A DNA stretch of 64,000 nucleotides, taken from assembly GCA_964007475.1 (NCBI GenBank), contig OZ023273.1, positions 67,474,445 to 67,538,444 of the forward strand, written 5' to 3'. Source of the stretch: Hybos culiciformis. Lineage: Eukaryota > Arthropoda > Insecta > Diptera > Hybotidae. Position numbers and translations under genes: made by a program. Below are positions 25,111 to 37,790 of this stretch, one piece after another (position 1 is the stretch's first letter; the number at the start of each line of letters is the position of its first letter). The notes beneath the pieces are model-generated. The model worked only from the letters and a program-made list of their open reading frames with translations, did not search any database and had not been told where the DNA came from.

Positions 25111-25418
25111 ACTTTTGTTAGATTTAGCTAAATAGAATTAGTATTATTTTTTGACATTATAGCTCAATTTTGTCATAATTCATTATTTTCAAAATATTTT
25201 GTGTTAATTTATACATTTTTTGTAATATTTATAGGCCGTGTCAGGTGCTGCCTCCAGTGTAATAATTAAGTTATAATTATTACTCTTGACGTCTTTATTC
25301 AAAATGTATACTTTTGTTAGATTTAGCAAAATAGTATTATTTTTTGACATTATAGCTTAATTTTGTCATAATTCATTATTTTCAGTGTTAATTTTTACAT
25401 TTTTGGTAATATTTATAA
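25111..25418 (+). repeat. Direct duplication, about 110 bp, copies 200 bases apart
   Basis: The segment starting ACTTTTGTTAGATTTAGC and passing through ATTTTTTGACATTATAGCT and TTTTGTCATAATTCATT is present at about 25111-25233 and again at 25310-25418, with small indels. Between the copies is a GC-richer patch, GGCCGTGTCAGGTGCTGCC. No protein or RNA is apparent. Confidence 0.8.
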
Positions 25419-25421
25419 ATA

Positions 25422-26650
25422 CTTCATTTACATTTAATTATGAGAAGTCGTATAATGTAATATAATAAAATAGATGACTTTAAACTAATATGCTTACAAT
25501 TTAGCATATCATCATTTCTTATAGAAACCTAGTTTCAAAAAAAAAAATTGTAAGAGCATCAGGTAAAAATAAATATTATTTATTTAATTAAATTAAAGCT
25601 ACTGACACTTTTCCAGATAAAATAACTAGGAATATATTTTTTAAAGCGCAAATAAAGAAAAAAAATTATTATTAACATCATATATACATATATTAAGTAA
25701 TTTTTTATCAAATAATCTTGTTATGAAATAAAAAGTTGTCATCCAAAAATTATTAAGTAGTATATGATATGTATTTTTTGTGAGCTCGTGAGTTGTTTTT
25801 TTTTGTCTACTAATATAACGTAATTGCCCCACACCTTTTCCATTTAGTTTTCCTTAATCGAAACATTAAATGCACTTAGCTCTTAAAAAAAAAAAAAAAA
25901 AAAAAAATTTTATCTAACAATGATACCGAAAACATTATGCTTGTCAAATGTGTAATATTTTCAATAATGTCTTTAATTTTATTATGTTCATAATAGGTAT
26001 GTGGTGGATAGATGATATTCATAATTTGTTTTAATTTTTCAACGGAAGTAAAGTTACGCCAGTCAATTGATTATGTTTAGATTTGTATATATAGGCATAA
26101 TATTGCAATTTTGCACATCAAGTGCATACATAATTTTTTAATGTAGTATTCATATATACAGAGCATTTATTAGAAATAAAAGCTAGATGAAGGATATTGT
26201 ATAACGCTATTTTGTATTTTGCTTTTCAAGCCATAATACGGTTAAGTTATTACTTATTTCAATAAATTATATATGTTCATGTATACATGGTTTTGTTGTG
26301 GTTTTATATCAAACATTTTTAAATTTGAGATTATTTATTACCATACTAATGTGAAGTGAAAATTTTATTTCGTAAATATCATATTTTTATCTGCATAATT
26401 AATTATGTACATACCAACATATTAGAAATTTTTGACTTTTTCGATTTACATAGAAATGACTACACATAATAATTTTACACATTTAAGCTGGATTTACACG
26501 TATTCACAGTGTCCAATTTTCCCTGTTTTTTGGAATTTAATCGCATTTTTCAAAATTCGAAATATATATACTTATACTTTTTTTTTATATTTTTTTTATA
26601 TTTTTTTTACCTAGAAACAGTTTTTTCAAATTTTGGTAGGTCTGCCTTTA
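25422..26650. other. AT-rich DNA, no gene recognised
   Basis: AT-rich sequence with a 23-base A run at 25885-25907. Open frames are short and low in complexity. Confidence 0.5.
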
Positions 26651-26658
26651 GGCTAAGG
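26651..26658. repeat. Target-site duplication, left copy
   Basis: GGCTAAGG, repeated exactly at 27247-27254 across the hAT element. Confidence 0.92.
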
Positions 26659-27246
26659 CAAGTTTGTCAAACTCAAATCCTAACACGGGCCAAATAAAAA
26701 ATTTTAAAGTTTATTTGAGCCACAAAAAAAATAAAAGTCTTAAATATTTATACTAATTTAGGTTTATTTTGAAAAGTAAAAAAAATATATATAAAATTAA
26801 TATTTTTTCTCAGATACTTGGCACCTTTTTTCCGCAACCATCTTTCCTACTTCGGGGGCAATATTGTTTGCAGTGATTAATTTTAAAACTGACCCGAGAT
26901 GACTGTCAGTAATTTGATCTTATTGGCGATTTATTTCCTTTCATGAGAGAAAATAATTGTTCGCACCGATAAGTACTTCCAAACATGGACATAATTTCAT
27001 ATGCGAATCTTCGAGTGTTTTCAAATCTGACTGGCAAATATTTGTAAAATTCAGACACTCCAACTTCAATGAATTTTGCCTTCAAATTAGAATCACACTG
27101 GATATCGATAACCTCCATTTGCATATGATTAGGTACTGATTCTATATTTATTTAGATTTTTTTTTTGTGTTGTTATATCGGGTGGGCCGCAAAGTTTTAC
27201 GTTGTGGGCCGCATGAGGCCCACGGGCCGCAAGTTTGACATGCTTG
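26659..27246 (-). mobile_element. Internally deleted hAT transposon
   Basis: A 588-bp element with exact 8-bp duplications GGCTAAGG. The ends are CAAGTTTGTCAAACT and, read inward from the right, CAAGCATGTCAAACT: 15 bases with two mismatches. Near the right end is GC-rich DNA with repeated GGCCGC (GGGCCGCATGAGGCCCACGG region, 27205-27232), typical of the family subterminal part. It retains only the C-terminal coding part of a transposase. Confidence 0.93.
26797..27150 (-). pseudogene. hAT transposase, C-terminal dimerisation region
   Basis: The minus-strand frame to 26906 includes VIDIQCDSNLKAKF, FYKYLPVRFENTRRFA, MSMFGSTYRCEQLFSLMK and NKSPIRSNY, matching the C-terminal hAT dimerisation region also seen in host genes derived from hAT transposases (the GTF2IRD2/EPM2AIP1 kind). 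After SNY the frame shifts, and the next frame continues with TDSHLGSVLKLITANN..APEVGKMV to a stop at 26797. The BED finger and catalytic core are missing. It is a dead fragment inside a defined transposon, not a host gene. Confidence 0.9.
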
Positions 27247-27254
27247 GGCTAAGG

Positions 27255-28987
27255 CATCAAAATTTGAATTTAAAGTTGGACATAAAAAAATTACTCCATA
27301 CAATGGAGAAAATAAAATGGACTCATAAACACATTGATTCACCTTGATTCACGGGTATATCTCTTCACCAGTATATGCAGTTTGATCTCAGGATTTCAAA
27401 TTTTTTCGAAACTTTTGCACGTTCATAAGTTATAGCCCTTAGAAAAATAGACTAGTACGCCAACAAAATTTTAGAAATTCATGAAGTTTCTTTTAATTAT
27501 CATCACCGCTGGAGGTCGGTTATTTATGAATATTAGAAGTTCAGTTTAAAAGTAAATTTGCTTTGTTATTCTTGATTTTTAAAAAGGTTTTTTTTTTATT
27601 TTCTGGAATTTCATAATTTTTCAACTTCAGATTTTATTATTATTATATTTTTGACACTTTTTGGTGGTTAAATAGATCTGTACTATATTTATATTGATAC
27701 TAAGTGAGTGAAACAAATTTTTTAGAATAGAATCACTTCTTATGTAAATCTCAATAATTATGTTAAAATTTATTATAAAATAACATAACACAGTCGATAT
27801 GAAATAGAAAATTTTTATTCTAATATTCCCACGCTTATACTAACACCACAACTTTCCCTTTTAAATATTAATATAAAATTCTCATATTGACATTAAAATC
27901 ATTAGTAATAAATTTCTTGAATTTAAATGACATTTTCTTTTTTAAAATTTTCTGTTTACATTAACCGTGTTGTTCGAACTATATTATCTACATCTATTCA
28001 GATAATTTGCCAAAAAAGAGTCAGAAAATTTATTTCATAACAAAAAAAAAAAAAAGGAAAAAATTATGTATCTGCATAAGTTTTTAAAATAATGTTTAAT
28101 GATTTTTTTTTTGCAAGTAAACATCAAACATCGTCTATTGATATTCTTTTTTTTGTATAAGTTCATTAAAGAAGATTATTGTAACTCATTGTAATAGGAT
28201 CGGAAATTTTTAAACATATACATGTCTATTATTATGTTATTATATTTAATATAAAACCCGTAGGGAAAATTAATGATTTAGGAACTAATCCCCGAAGTGA
28301 TTAAAACAAAACGATTTCCACCAAGAAATAAGTTTGGTGCACTAGTTAAAAATAGTACTGTTGGTCATAATAAAAAAAGAAACATCAAGAACTTTTTCTT
28401 GATCCATATTTGTGTAACGTAACGTAAAATATTTTAAGGCAAATTTATTTTTGAAAGTGTTACAAAGTTTTCCTCACATATATAGGATTTTAATTTTAAT
28501 TATCTATATAGCATAGCTTACTATTAAACTATTGCATATAGTTCATAGCTATTTATTATTATTTTTTTTTTTTTTTTTGCAATATTTTACTTTTTCTTTC
28601 ATCTTATATTAAAGTCAAGATATTATTCTTTTTCTATAGAGACATATCATTTACCTTCTCTTTAACGATGTTTATCATTTAATTTACGAACTTTGTTTAA
28701 TTTTTGAAATAATCAAGGATGGAAAAAAAAATTCTACTTTCTTTATACATTAACACGTTAAAAAATTTATATTTTAGGTTTTAAACCTTTGGAATCGTAT
28801 GCATGAAAAAACTATCTTGTGATTATTCTATAAAGTTTCTTTTATTATCTTATTAAATTAGTTTAATGTTTTCAAGCTTTTAGGTATGAAAAAAAATGCA
28901 TGTCCGGTTTCTTGCTACTGTTCTATATAGGACTAAGGACAAATAAAAACTTTTTTAATTTATCTATATCCACTTCAATATGGCAAA
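27255..28987. other. AT-rich DNA, no gene recognised
   Basis: AT-rich sequence with T and A runs near 28024-28055 and 28561-28578. No supported gene or terminus. Confidence 0.5.
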
Positions 28988-29395
28988 ATTCAAATTTTCA
29001 TGTAAAAACAATTAGGCCAAAATTCCTAAATTTCAACCGAATTTTCTTTCGTCGAATTTCGGAAAAGGGAAAATGCTACCATTTAGTGCTTAATTTGTGC
29101 TTGCATTTATTGTACTTTGTGAAAGGTGGGGTGGGGGGCAGAAGGGCGTGCGAACCGTGGTTGGTCAGTGGGATATGCGGCGCGCGAAAACTTTTCGAAC
29201 TTACATTTTTTTCCATTCTTCAGCGCTGCATTTTTTTTTTTTTATAAAACAAATCACAAAGTACACTACACGCAAGCACAAATTAAGCACTAAATGGTAG
29301 CATTTTTCTTTTTCCATAATTCGACGAAAAAAAATTAGGTTGAAATTTAGGAATTTTCGCCTAATCCAAAAAAAATGTTTTTACATAATTTTGAA
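28988..29395. repeat. Large inverted repeat with a GC-rich centre
   Basis: The left arm (28988-29122) holds TGTAAAAACA, TTAGGCCAAAATTCCTAAAT, TTCGTCGAATT, AAAATGCTACCATTTAGTGC and TTAATTTGTGC. The right arm (29255-29395) is its inverse: GCACAAATTAAGCACTAAAT, GGTAGCATTTTTC, AATTCGACGAAA, TTTAGGAATTTTCGCCTAA and TGTTTTTACATAA. The 130-base spacer is unusually GC-rich (GGTGGGGTGGGGGGCAG, GCGTGCGAACCG, ATGCGGCGCGCG). The transcript of such a structure would fold into a hairpin of over 100 base pairs. No protein recognised. Confidence 0.85.
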
Positions 29396-29630
29396 GAGCA
29401 CAAATCCTTATTTTTGTAGCACAAATAGGCACACATTAAGCACTAAATGATAGCATCATTATTTTTTTAGAAATTCGAATCCGGCCAGAGAGACCCGTTG
29501 ACCCATGTTCGAAATTCGAAAATCAAAGTTTCTCAAAAACCATGCGAGCACAAATTCTTGTTTTTGTAGCACTAATAGTCACAAATTAATCACTAAATGC
29601 TCAATAATTGCGACATCACTTATAAAGAAT
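29396..29630 (+). repeat. Further partial copies of the inverted-repeat motif
   Basis: Two more decayed copies of the arm motif follow in the right-arm direction: CACACATTAAGCACTAAATG at about 29431 with ATAGCATC, and CACAAATTAATCACTAAATG at about 29581. Each is preceded by GCACAAAT..TTTTTGTAGCAC. A GC-richer insert with TCCGGCCAGAGAGACCCG lies between them. Confidence 0.75.
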
Positions 29631-29756
29631 TATCCGGCTGAATAGCCTCCACCAAAAAATTTACTTCCAATCTAAAAATTTTTTGTTTTAAAGTTGAAAC
29701 TTAAATTTTTTAACATATTTTACTCTTTTTTTTTTTCTATGATTTTGTTACTACAT

Positions 29757-29796
29757 AAATAATAATAATAATAATAATAACAATAATAGTAATAAA
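29757..29796. repeat. (AAT)n microsatellite
   Basis: About ten AAT units, interrupted near the end by AAC and AGT. Confidence 0.95.
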
Positions 29797-32700
29797 AGGA
29801 AGAAGATAATAATATAAAATTATAATTAATGATGTCAATGCAAATATTGGCAAAATACCTTAATATCAGTATCAAAAGGCAATAGATAAAAATCTGGTTT
29901 CATTGTAGCTATAAAAGAAAACGGAAAACTGATTCATAAAAATTTTCACTGTATAATTTTTATTCGTATAAAATGTTAACAAAAACATAATAAAATTTTT
30001 GCTTTTTTTTTCGTTTTTATCTACAAAAATTTTCTTCCGCTAATGGTCTTTAATTGCAATTTGTGCAAAATAATTAAACACATTTGAAAAGGTGAACTGA
30101 ATATTTAAAAGAGGATAATTTGAATTCATTAATCATTTTAATGAATTAAAAGTAGTATAATTTTTCAATATAAATAAAATTGAATCGATATGCGAAAAGT
30201 GAAATATGGGTCTACCAATAAAAATGTTTTAATTAATTATTTATTCGGCAGACGTTTACGCAATTTTTGTAATGTCCTTTGGTTTGATCTTAAGGAATTG
30301 TTAGGACCTTAGGATATTTGAAAATATATCATAGATATACAAAAAATAGATTTCCAAACTTTCGTTGTTCTAAAATACTAACAGCTAAATATGTTAACTT
30401 TTTTATATGTAGGACATACTGTAATTTTCTAGGAATAAGATTTCAAATCCTGTATACTAACTTCAGTCCCAAAAATTAATTTTTTTTTTCCATTTTTCTT
30501 GAGCTGAGAACATGATTGAAATGTTTGAGTTTTATATCCATTATAAGAAAATTGACATTGAGCATCATCTCGGAAGTTATACGAAGTAAAAAGGATGCAC
30601 AGTAAAATGGGTTAGGCCAGATATCAAAAATCAGATCCCATTTTCTTGTTCAATTCCATTTTGGTTTTTAATAATGACAATATACTTAGTTTTCATTTTC
30701 TGCTTGGGGATTGAATTTTAGTTTATATAGCATCGCAGACTATTAGGTTTACAATTTTTTCAAGTCTACCTAATCTATATAGATAAGATCATTTGCATTA
30801 TAAGCTCACGAGATTAATAATGAAAACCTGGCCCAAATTGAAATAAATTTTATACGATTCTGCCAGCAAAATTAAAAAGATCGAAAGAATTAATTTGATT
30901 ATTTCTAGTGCATAGAATTTTAACTCTCTATGTGGGAAAAAAGTTTCCTATATATAATTTGATTCAAGTTTGAAATTTATGTTTTTTATAAGATGAACAC
31001 TTTTTTATAATAAGTCTCTGTCTCTATTTAGTACGAAAAATAGTGTATTCAATTCCATTGTCAAAGTATTGATTGACTTACTTTTGTATGTTATAAACAT
31101 TAAAGCATAACAACATTTTTTGAGAGTTAAAATTGCAATGTTTTTTTTTTTTTTTTCATCACACAAGAGATAGAAATACTCTCAAATTATATGTTTATGT
31201 ATATATTCATTCCATGCATGTATATTTATTAACAACATATTTTTTATGCTCTTACATACATAAAATAACCGATTCAATTTTAACATGCTTTTTGCTTATA
31301 TTTGTATTTGTATATTTTATATTCCACAAAATTCAATTTTTATCATACATATTCTGAAAAAAAAAAAATTCAACAAAAGGGGTTCATAGCATAATAAGAA
31401 CCTCCCTTTTTTTTTAACCATATAGTATACACATTAAAAAAAAATCCAAATAGAAATATAAATTATTTTAAAAGAGTATTTGTCGCATGTTCGGAAAGAC
31501 AAAATCTAATTTGAAAATTGGTTGGCTTTAGTTCTTATCAAGAAAACATTGATATCTTTTCAAACGTCCTTCCGGATTTAGAGATGTTTGTGATTTTTTA
31601 TTTTTTTGTAATAATTTTTTAAGTTAAATTTTTACGTAAATTAATGCGTAGTACTAGTCGTTGGAAATTTGAATTTTGTGAATTTGAATTCTCTGGATTG
31701 AAAATAATTAGGAGTTTGAACTAGAGTTTGAACGTGTATATACGGCACTGGAAGTTAATAAAGAAACAAGTTATATATCGGAGGAAGAATGTTATTGTTG
31801 AGATTTATTATTTTTATTTTTTGTTCTCTGGATATACTCAAATTACATAGTTTCCAAAATCAATCAAAATTCGTATATTTAATTTGAGAATGCTTCAATT
31901 CTGATTTCAATGTTGAAAAATTATTTTATGCATTTTTGCAAAACTTATTCTTTTTTTAATCTAAATATCTCATGTAAAACGTCAACCGACAAAAAAATAT
32001 AAAAATAAAAATTAACTTTGCCAAAAATTAAGTAAATTTTTTTTTATTCAAATTTGGATTTAATTTATTTCTGTGACATTTTTTAATTCTTATTTGTGGT
32101 CAAAAGTCCCATTATTTAATTTTACTAAAAAAAAAAATATTGTAAAAAAAGAAAAGTTTTTTGAAATGTGCATTACATTTTTTTTGTTTTAATAAAAAAG
32201 TCTTTATGACATTTTAGCGTTATTTATAACATTACATATATACTCGAAGGCATTGAAAATTGAAATATGAAGTTGTTTAAATTTAATTAAATACAATTAA
32301 GTTGTTTAGTTTATTCAAAGAATGATATCTATTTCCAAATCTCGCATCATCAGCAGTCAATTATTCCACTTTTGCAACATCCATATAATTATGATATGGC
32401 AATGAGAGAAAATTTTCCTACTTAAATAATTTTCTAATTGATGAACCATAAAATAATAATAATGTATTTTTTTCAATATCTTCGCAAATTCTCTACGCAC
32501 AAGAAAAGTTACTACGCAAGAAGAACCAATAAATAATTATATTTTCATTCGCAGTTTTGAGGAAATATTGAATGACAGTATATTGTCTACGTAGTTTAAT
32601 GCGAATAATGTTCAATTTCAGAAATTATTTATGTACATTATTATTGTTATGTGAAAACCTCGTTTTATATAAAGAAATAAATGCAAAATAAATGAAAATA

Positions 32701-33817
32701 TCACTCGCACTCACTTATTACCTACTTATAATTACAGTTTTCTGCTTCTATAGAGTTCTATAATATTGTCAAAAAATAATAATAAAAAAAAAAACAAAAC
32801 ATTTAAATCTTTAACTTAAATATATTCTCTTATCTTAAATTCTTATGAAAAAATATTTTAAACGAAAAATTAAATAGAAATTATAGCAATCTTTTTAGTA
32901 GTAAATAAATGATTCTGAGAGTTTATGACCCGTAATGATAATTTTAAAATTTATTTTATAATTTTATGTGGACAAAAGTCATAAATAAATCTTTGTGATA
33001 TCATCGGGTACAAAATTGTTGAAAAAAAAAATAAAAAAAAAAAATACTTATAAGAATAATAAATTTATTGTTTAAGACACTTGTTCTAGATATGAAAACT
33101 TCAGTATCCGAAGTATCCTTTTCTCAAAAAAAAAATAAAAATATATATAAAAAAATTATGACTTAAAATGTAATAAATTTTAAATATATGTATATTAAAA
33201 AGATAAAAAAAAATTTGATTTTTTTTACTATGTATGTTAAAGAAAATTTGTTTTTTATTTTTTAAATTTTCCAGACAAATTTTAGAAAATCAAATTTAGT
33301 AATATGAGATTTTTCTTCCAATTAAATATTTAAGATATTTCTATATAGAAAATTATTTTATTTTATCATGTCCCAATCATACATAAATATATTAACTCAA
33401 ATTTGCTGTTAATCATATAATATCGATATTATTAATAAGGCTAAAGATAACTATATTTTTATGTTAATTCTCACAATATTTTCAATTCTTGTTTTGATGT
33501 AATTGTGCTTATTTTATCCATTCATTATAATATAAAATGCACTTCTACGTTTCAGTTGTGGAACATTTAAACTTCCGTAATCCTAAGATATAATATTTCG
33601 AAATCCAAAAAGATCTAAGAAAAAAAATTTTAACATCGAAACAATTCATGAATATGTTATAAATTTTGCGAACCAATAATTTTTATAATAACGACTTCAA
33701 AAAATAAACAAAAAAAAAAAATATTTGAAATGTCAGCAAGAACTTTTTTTGTAAAGTAATTTTAAGGTGAAAGTGAAGTTATTTTCTTTTAAATTAATTT
33801 TCTGCTATACATTTTAC
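29797..33817. other. AT-rich gene-free stretch
   Basis: About 4 kb with low-complexity frames only. I see no recognisable gene, RNA or transposon end. Confidence 0.5.
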
Positions 33818-34066
33818 GGTGGGCCTATCGTAACGTCAACGGGACATATTAACTCAGTTAATGTTAAAAGGCAAAAATTTAAAGGCACCTAAAGTCAATT
33901 CATTTTGTGATATTTTAAAAGAATTATTATTTTTTTCCAAATAACAAATAACGTCAATTGACTTAATGTTCCTTAAAAGTATAGTGTTGTAACTTCAATT
34001 GACTTTAAAACTAATTTTCTGAGACATAACGTCAATTTACGATATGTCCTGTCAGGACACTCCACC
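33818..34066. repeat. Possible MITE with GTCAATTGAC subterminal motifs
   Basis: The block opens GGTGGGCCTATCGTAACGTC and closes with the inverse of GGTGGAGTGTCCTGACAGG. Inside are several related strings: ACGTCAACGGGACATATT, AACGTCAATTGACTTAA, CTTCAATTGACTTTAA and ACGTCAATTTACGATATGTCC. The outer block is self-complementary only in part and no target duplication was seen. Confidence 0.4.
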
Positions 34067-37000
34067 AAATATAAATAATGGCTCAATTATGGCTCAAGAA
34101 AAGTTTAAGATATTTTTAAAATAGTAAAAATTATTTCAATTTCGCTCGATTTTAATTTAAAATGATACAAAATTTTGTAACAAGTTTAAAAGTTTAAAGC
34201 TTATCTTGTGAAGATATAAATTAAAATTTTTCCTCTCAAAAATTGTATGAGGAAATGTAAAATGTGTTTAATTGGCAACATATTTATATCTAAAATTTGT
34301 TTTAATATAAATATAGAACGGTGTCGGTAACGCTCTTAGTAGATCCCATTTAGATATAGATATGCGTGAATATATTAGTTTTCTTGTAATAAGTACCAAT
34401 ATACATTTTCTTTGATTCATTCAAACTAAAAGTATCAGCTATAACTTTTTAGCTGTTATATCATATTTTATATTATATATAGTTCTTTTTATTTATGAGA
34501 TTTCTTTTAAAAACGATAATTTTTATATAATAGCAGACAAACATGAAAATTGCTTTCAAAATGTTCTGTTATGTTTTCAAATTTACGACTTAATTTCTGC
34601 CAAAAATATATTTCCAGATGTGCTTTCAACAATTATGAATTAATTTTTATGAAAATATTAAATAAAAAAACAAAATTTTTTTTTTTTTACGCTTTATATT
34701 TTCCACAAATTAACACTCTTGAAGAACATAATATCTTAATAACTATTATTATTTAGTTTTTTTTTTTTTACAATCCTTATAATTTAAAATCATACATAAA
34801 TTTTTTTATTGATCATAAAACTTAAGTAAACAATGGGTATGAAAGAGAATAATCAAAATCATAAAACACCATGATTTTTAGTTAATATAAGTATATATAC
34901 GTATACAATGCTCTTATATAAGTTATGTAGTTATGCATTAAGATATACTGATATTATGGATTCGCTGATCCAAAAATGCATTCATAATTTTTCTACATGT
35001 AACTTTTAGGATCAGATTCTAGGATGAGGTAAAATGTTATAAATATTGTTATTTTATTGTAGTTATAGTTCTTTACAGTATTTCTTAGAAAGCTTATTTG
35101 TGGTATTCATGTCAATTTTTGCAGAATTTATTCCAATTCTTATTTTATACAGAATTTTTTTAGGATTATAATTGTGATGCAAATTAAGTTTGTTAATTGA
35201 AATAACTTATAATTTTAGTTATATAGACTATAGAGCTGAAATGAGCTCTGGCGGGTTGCATTTTAGATACAATGGGTGATTTGGAAATTTAGATTTATTA
35301 ATAACATATAATCGCTCACATTACCAAGAAAGTGTACAAGATCAAATAATTCATTTTTTGTAAACAACCTGCCACATATTTCAATATGCTTAATTTACGC
35401 CCTTACAAGTTTTGGTGTTTTTTTTTCAGCTTATTTTTCAAAGTTTAAAATCGTAAGCACATGGAGCCACTATACCTAATATAAATTCAAGTTTGTTCGA
35501 TCATTCTCCCTTTATTCAGAAACCTATTAAATTATCAAAAATATAATTTTCTTAATTGACCATATACTATGGAAAATAAAAATACATAAAAAAGGACATT
35601 GTATAAGGAAAAAAAATAAATAAAAATTTATAAGAAAATGTCCTGTAAAGGATAACATAAAACAGGACATCTGCTGCGCATCGTTTAAACGTAGATTTAT
35701 GTTTATTTTTGCGTATATACGCAACATGTATTTTCTTAGGACATAAAACATTAGTATGTTTTGTATAATTAGATAAGAGTTTAAGACCCTTTTCTCAACA
35801 TACATAAATGTACAATTATAAGAAAAGGTTCTCTTGATCTTTATAAGCAATAATAATATTTTATTATCATTACAATACATAACTAATTCTTTGCCCGTCA
35901 TATGCAATTTTTTTTCTCATTTAAAATTAAAACGAAAATTTTATAGAATATAAATTAAGTTTTATGAAATCTAAACAACTTGTAAACTTATTTAAGGCTT
36001 TTTTCTAAAAAAACCGGATAATAGAATTCCGTGTTTATAAACATAGAACAGAACTTGTGACGACATAATAACAATACCCCAGCCTTTGCCTTTTTGTCAA
36101 ACATTTCAAGATGATTATAATTCAGAATTTCATATGTATATATACTTTATATACTTTATTTTGCTTTTTGGGGTCATTTCAGATCACGAAAGAACATAAT
36201 AAATAAACAGTTTTTCATATATTCATATAAAACATTTGGCCAGTCCTGTTTTTTATTTCGCCAAATATACATAAAATAATTATTAAAAATAAAAATGAAA
36301 ACACTTTTCGTTGGATAAGACGCTTTTTAAACTTATATTAAAACTCGATAGTTGTTTCAAATTTTCGTCTTCAAAATACATAGATCTCAGTTCCTTACAA
36401 TGAAATTTATTATGATTAATAATATTTTATTCATTTTAGGTTATGAACATAAGTACTTGAAATGTAATATTTGCATCATAAAGTACAATAAATTCTTAAT
36501 TTTCATATTTTTTTTAGTCGATCCTGAAACCTCATTGTTGCCTATATGTAACATATTATATGATTTTCTATAAGCAAAAGAATGGAAAATAAATTGAAAT
36601 TTTCTTGGTTATGTACGACCGTTCACATAAAATTATTATTTAGTCAACTGGTTTGAGTTAAAAATTTGGTCAGTAAACGTAAAACCAGTTAATTTCAATT
36701 TACGCAATATTTACTTTATTCTATTTTTGAGGAAAAAAAAAAAATCATTTTTCAATTTCATTTTAATAGTAAAAAAAAAAAAAAAGGATCTTTAAGGATA
36801 TTTAATTATGTGAATTAATTTCTATAATTTGATTGACAGAAATGATTGAAAGAAAGAACTTTTTTTTTGTAATTTTGTAATATATGTATTCGTATAGTAA
36901 AATTGACAATGCAAAATGCAGAATTTTATTGTGATACAAAGCACATTTTGATCTAAATAATTTTTATTTTACATTTTGGATTACAAAATTTAGTGTTCTG

Positions 37001-37140
37001 ATTGATCGTAATGGTTTTATTAAGAAATAAAACTTAGTAAAAATGTTAATTTAAAATTTGAAAGCAATGCTTTTAATATTGTAAGTTGCATTTAATCGTC
37101 AAGTCAAACAATTGATAAGAACAGATATATTCTTCCGAAA
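34067..37140. other. AT-rich gene-free stretch
   Basis: About 3 kb, AT-rich, no supported feature. A 126-residue minus-strand frame at 35527-35907 is composed of hydrophobic and Lys/Asn residues as expected from base composition and resembles nothing I know. Confidence 0.5.
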
Positions 37141-37144
37141 GATT

Positions 37145-37790
37145 TTAAGCCCTGGTTGATTGGTTGGTTATAGTGGCGGAACCCCTCGACCTGAAGAGCT
37201 CCCAATTAGCACTTTCGAGCCGTTTTGCTACCCCTGTCCTCGTAACCAAGGCCGGACGGCGGTAAGACTAGCTAAATCAACCTCGTGGTGTTTAAAAATT
37301 TCACCACATCCCTGGGTTTAGCTAGGGCTAGCAGATCTACATCCTCAAGGAAGAATCCACCTAATGTACTGTTTCTCGAACTTGCTAGCGCCGGGGATTT
37401 GCAGATAAAATGGACTAATGTATATTTTCACTCTCACTACCACAGCTGCGGCATGACTGATTAAAGGCAGCGTTTACTCCAACTGCCCAGTGTCCCGTGT
37501 AAATCGCCGTAATTCTCGAAATGTCTCGAAATGACATTTTGAGAATTTGCTGCGTTCTTTTATTGTCGGCCATGTTTTCTGCGCCGTGTTACATGTAGGT
37601 TTCGCCTTCCACTTACTATTAGCTTGGGATAAGAAGTACTGGTAAATATCTCTTTTTACGTACTTAAAGATGGATGAACCAGTTCGGACATAGATTAGTC
37701 CAACCTTCCTTTGCCAGTTCATCCGCTCGTTGGTTGCCCTGGATAACACTATGTCCAGGGACCCAGTGGAGATAAAGCCCTGTAATATTT
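37145..37790 (-). mobile_element. 5'-truncated non-LTR retrotransposon (I/R1/LOA group)
   Basis: About 640 bases of much higher GC content than the flanks. It holds the last part of ORF2 (37272-37785, listed separately) and about 125 bases of 3' untranslated DNA that includes ACGAGGACAGGGGTAGC and AGGTCGAGGGGTTCCGCC. The copy begins inside the RNase H domain, as expected from 5' truncation on target-primed insertion. Exact ends and target duplication were not resolved. Confidence 0.85.
37272..37785 (-). pseudogene. Non-LTR ORF2: RNase H end and C-terminal zinc finger
   Basis: The minus strand starts with LYLHWVPGHSVIQGNQ and RADELAKEGW, the last RNase H motif of I, R1 and LOA-type elements. 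After a stop and frame changes come TGHWAVGVNAAF and CRSCGSESENIH, the CCHC-type region after RNase H, and finally FFLEDVDLLALAKPRDVVKF, ending at a stop at 37272. At least two nonsense codons and two frame breaks are present, so it is dead. Jockey- and CR1-like elements usually lack this RNase H, which supports the I/R1/LOA placement. Confidence 0.85.

Noticed and set aside
27148..27347. Frames with GPWASCGPQRK and similar wording
   Set aside because: They are translations of the GGCCGC-rich subterminal DNA of the hAT element and its flank.
35527..35907. 126-residue minus-strand frame
   Set aside because: Hydrophobic and Lys/Asn-rich composition expected of AT-rich DNA; no domain, no splice context.
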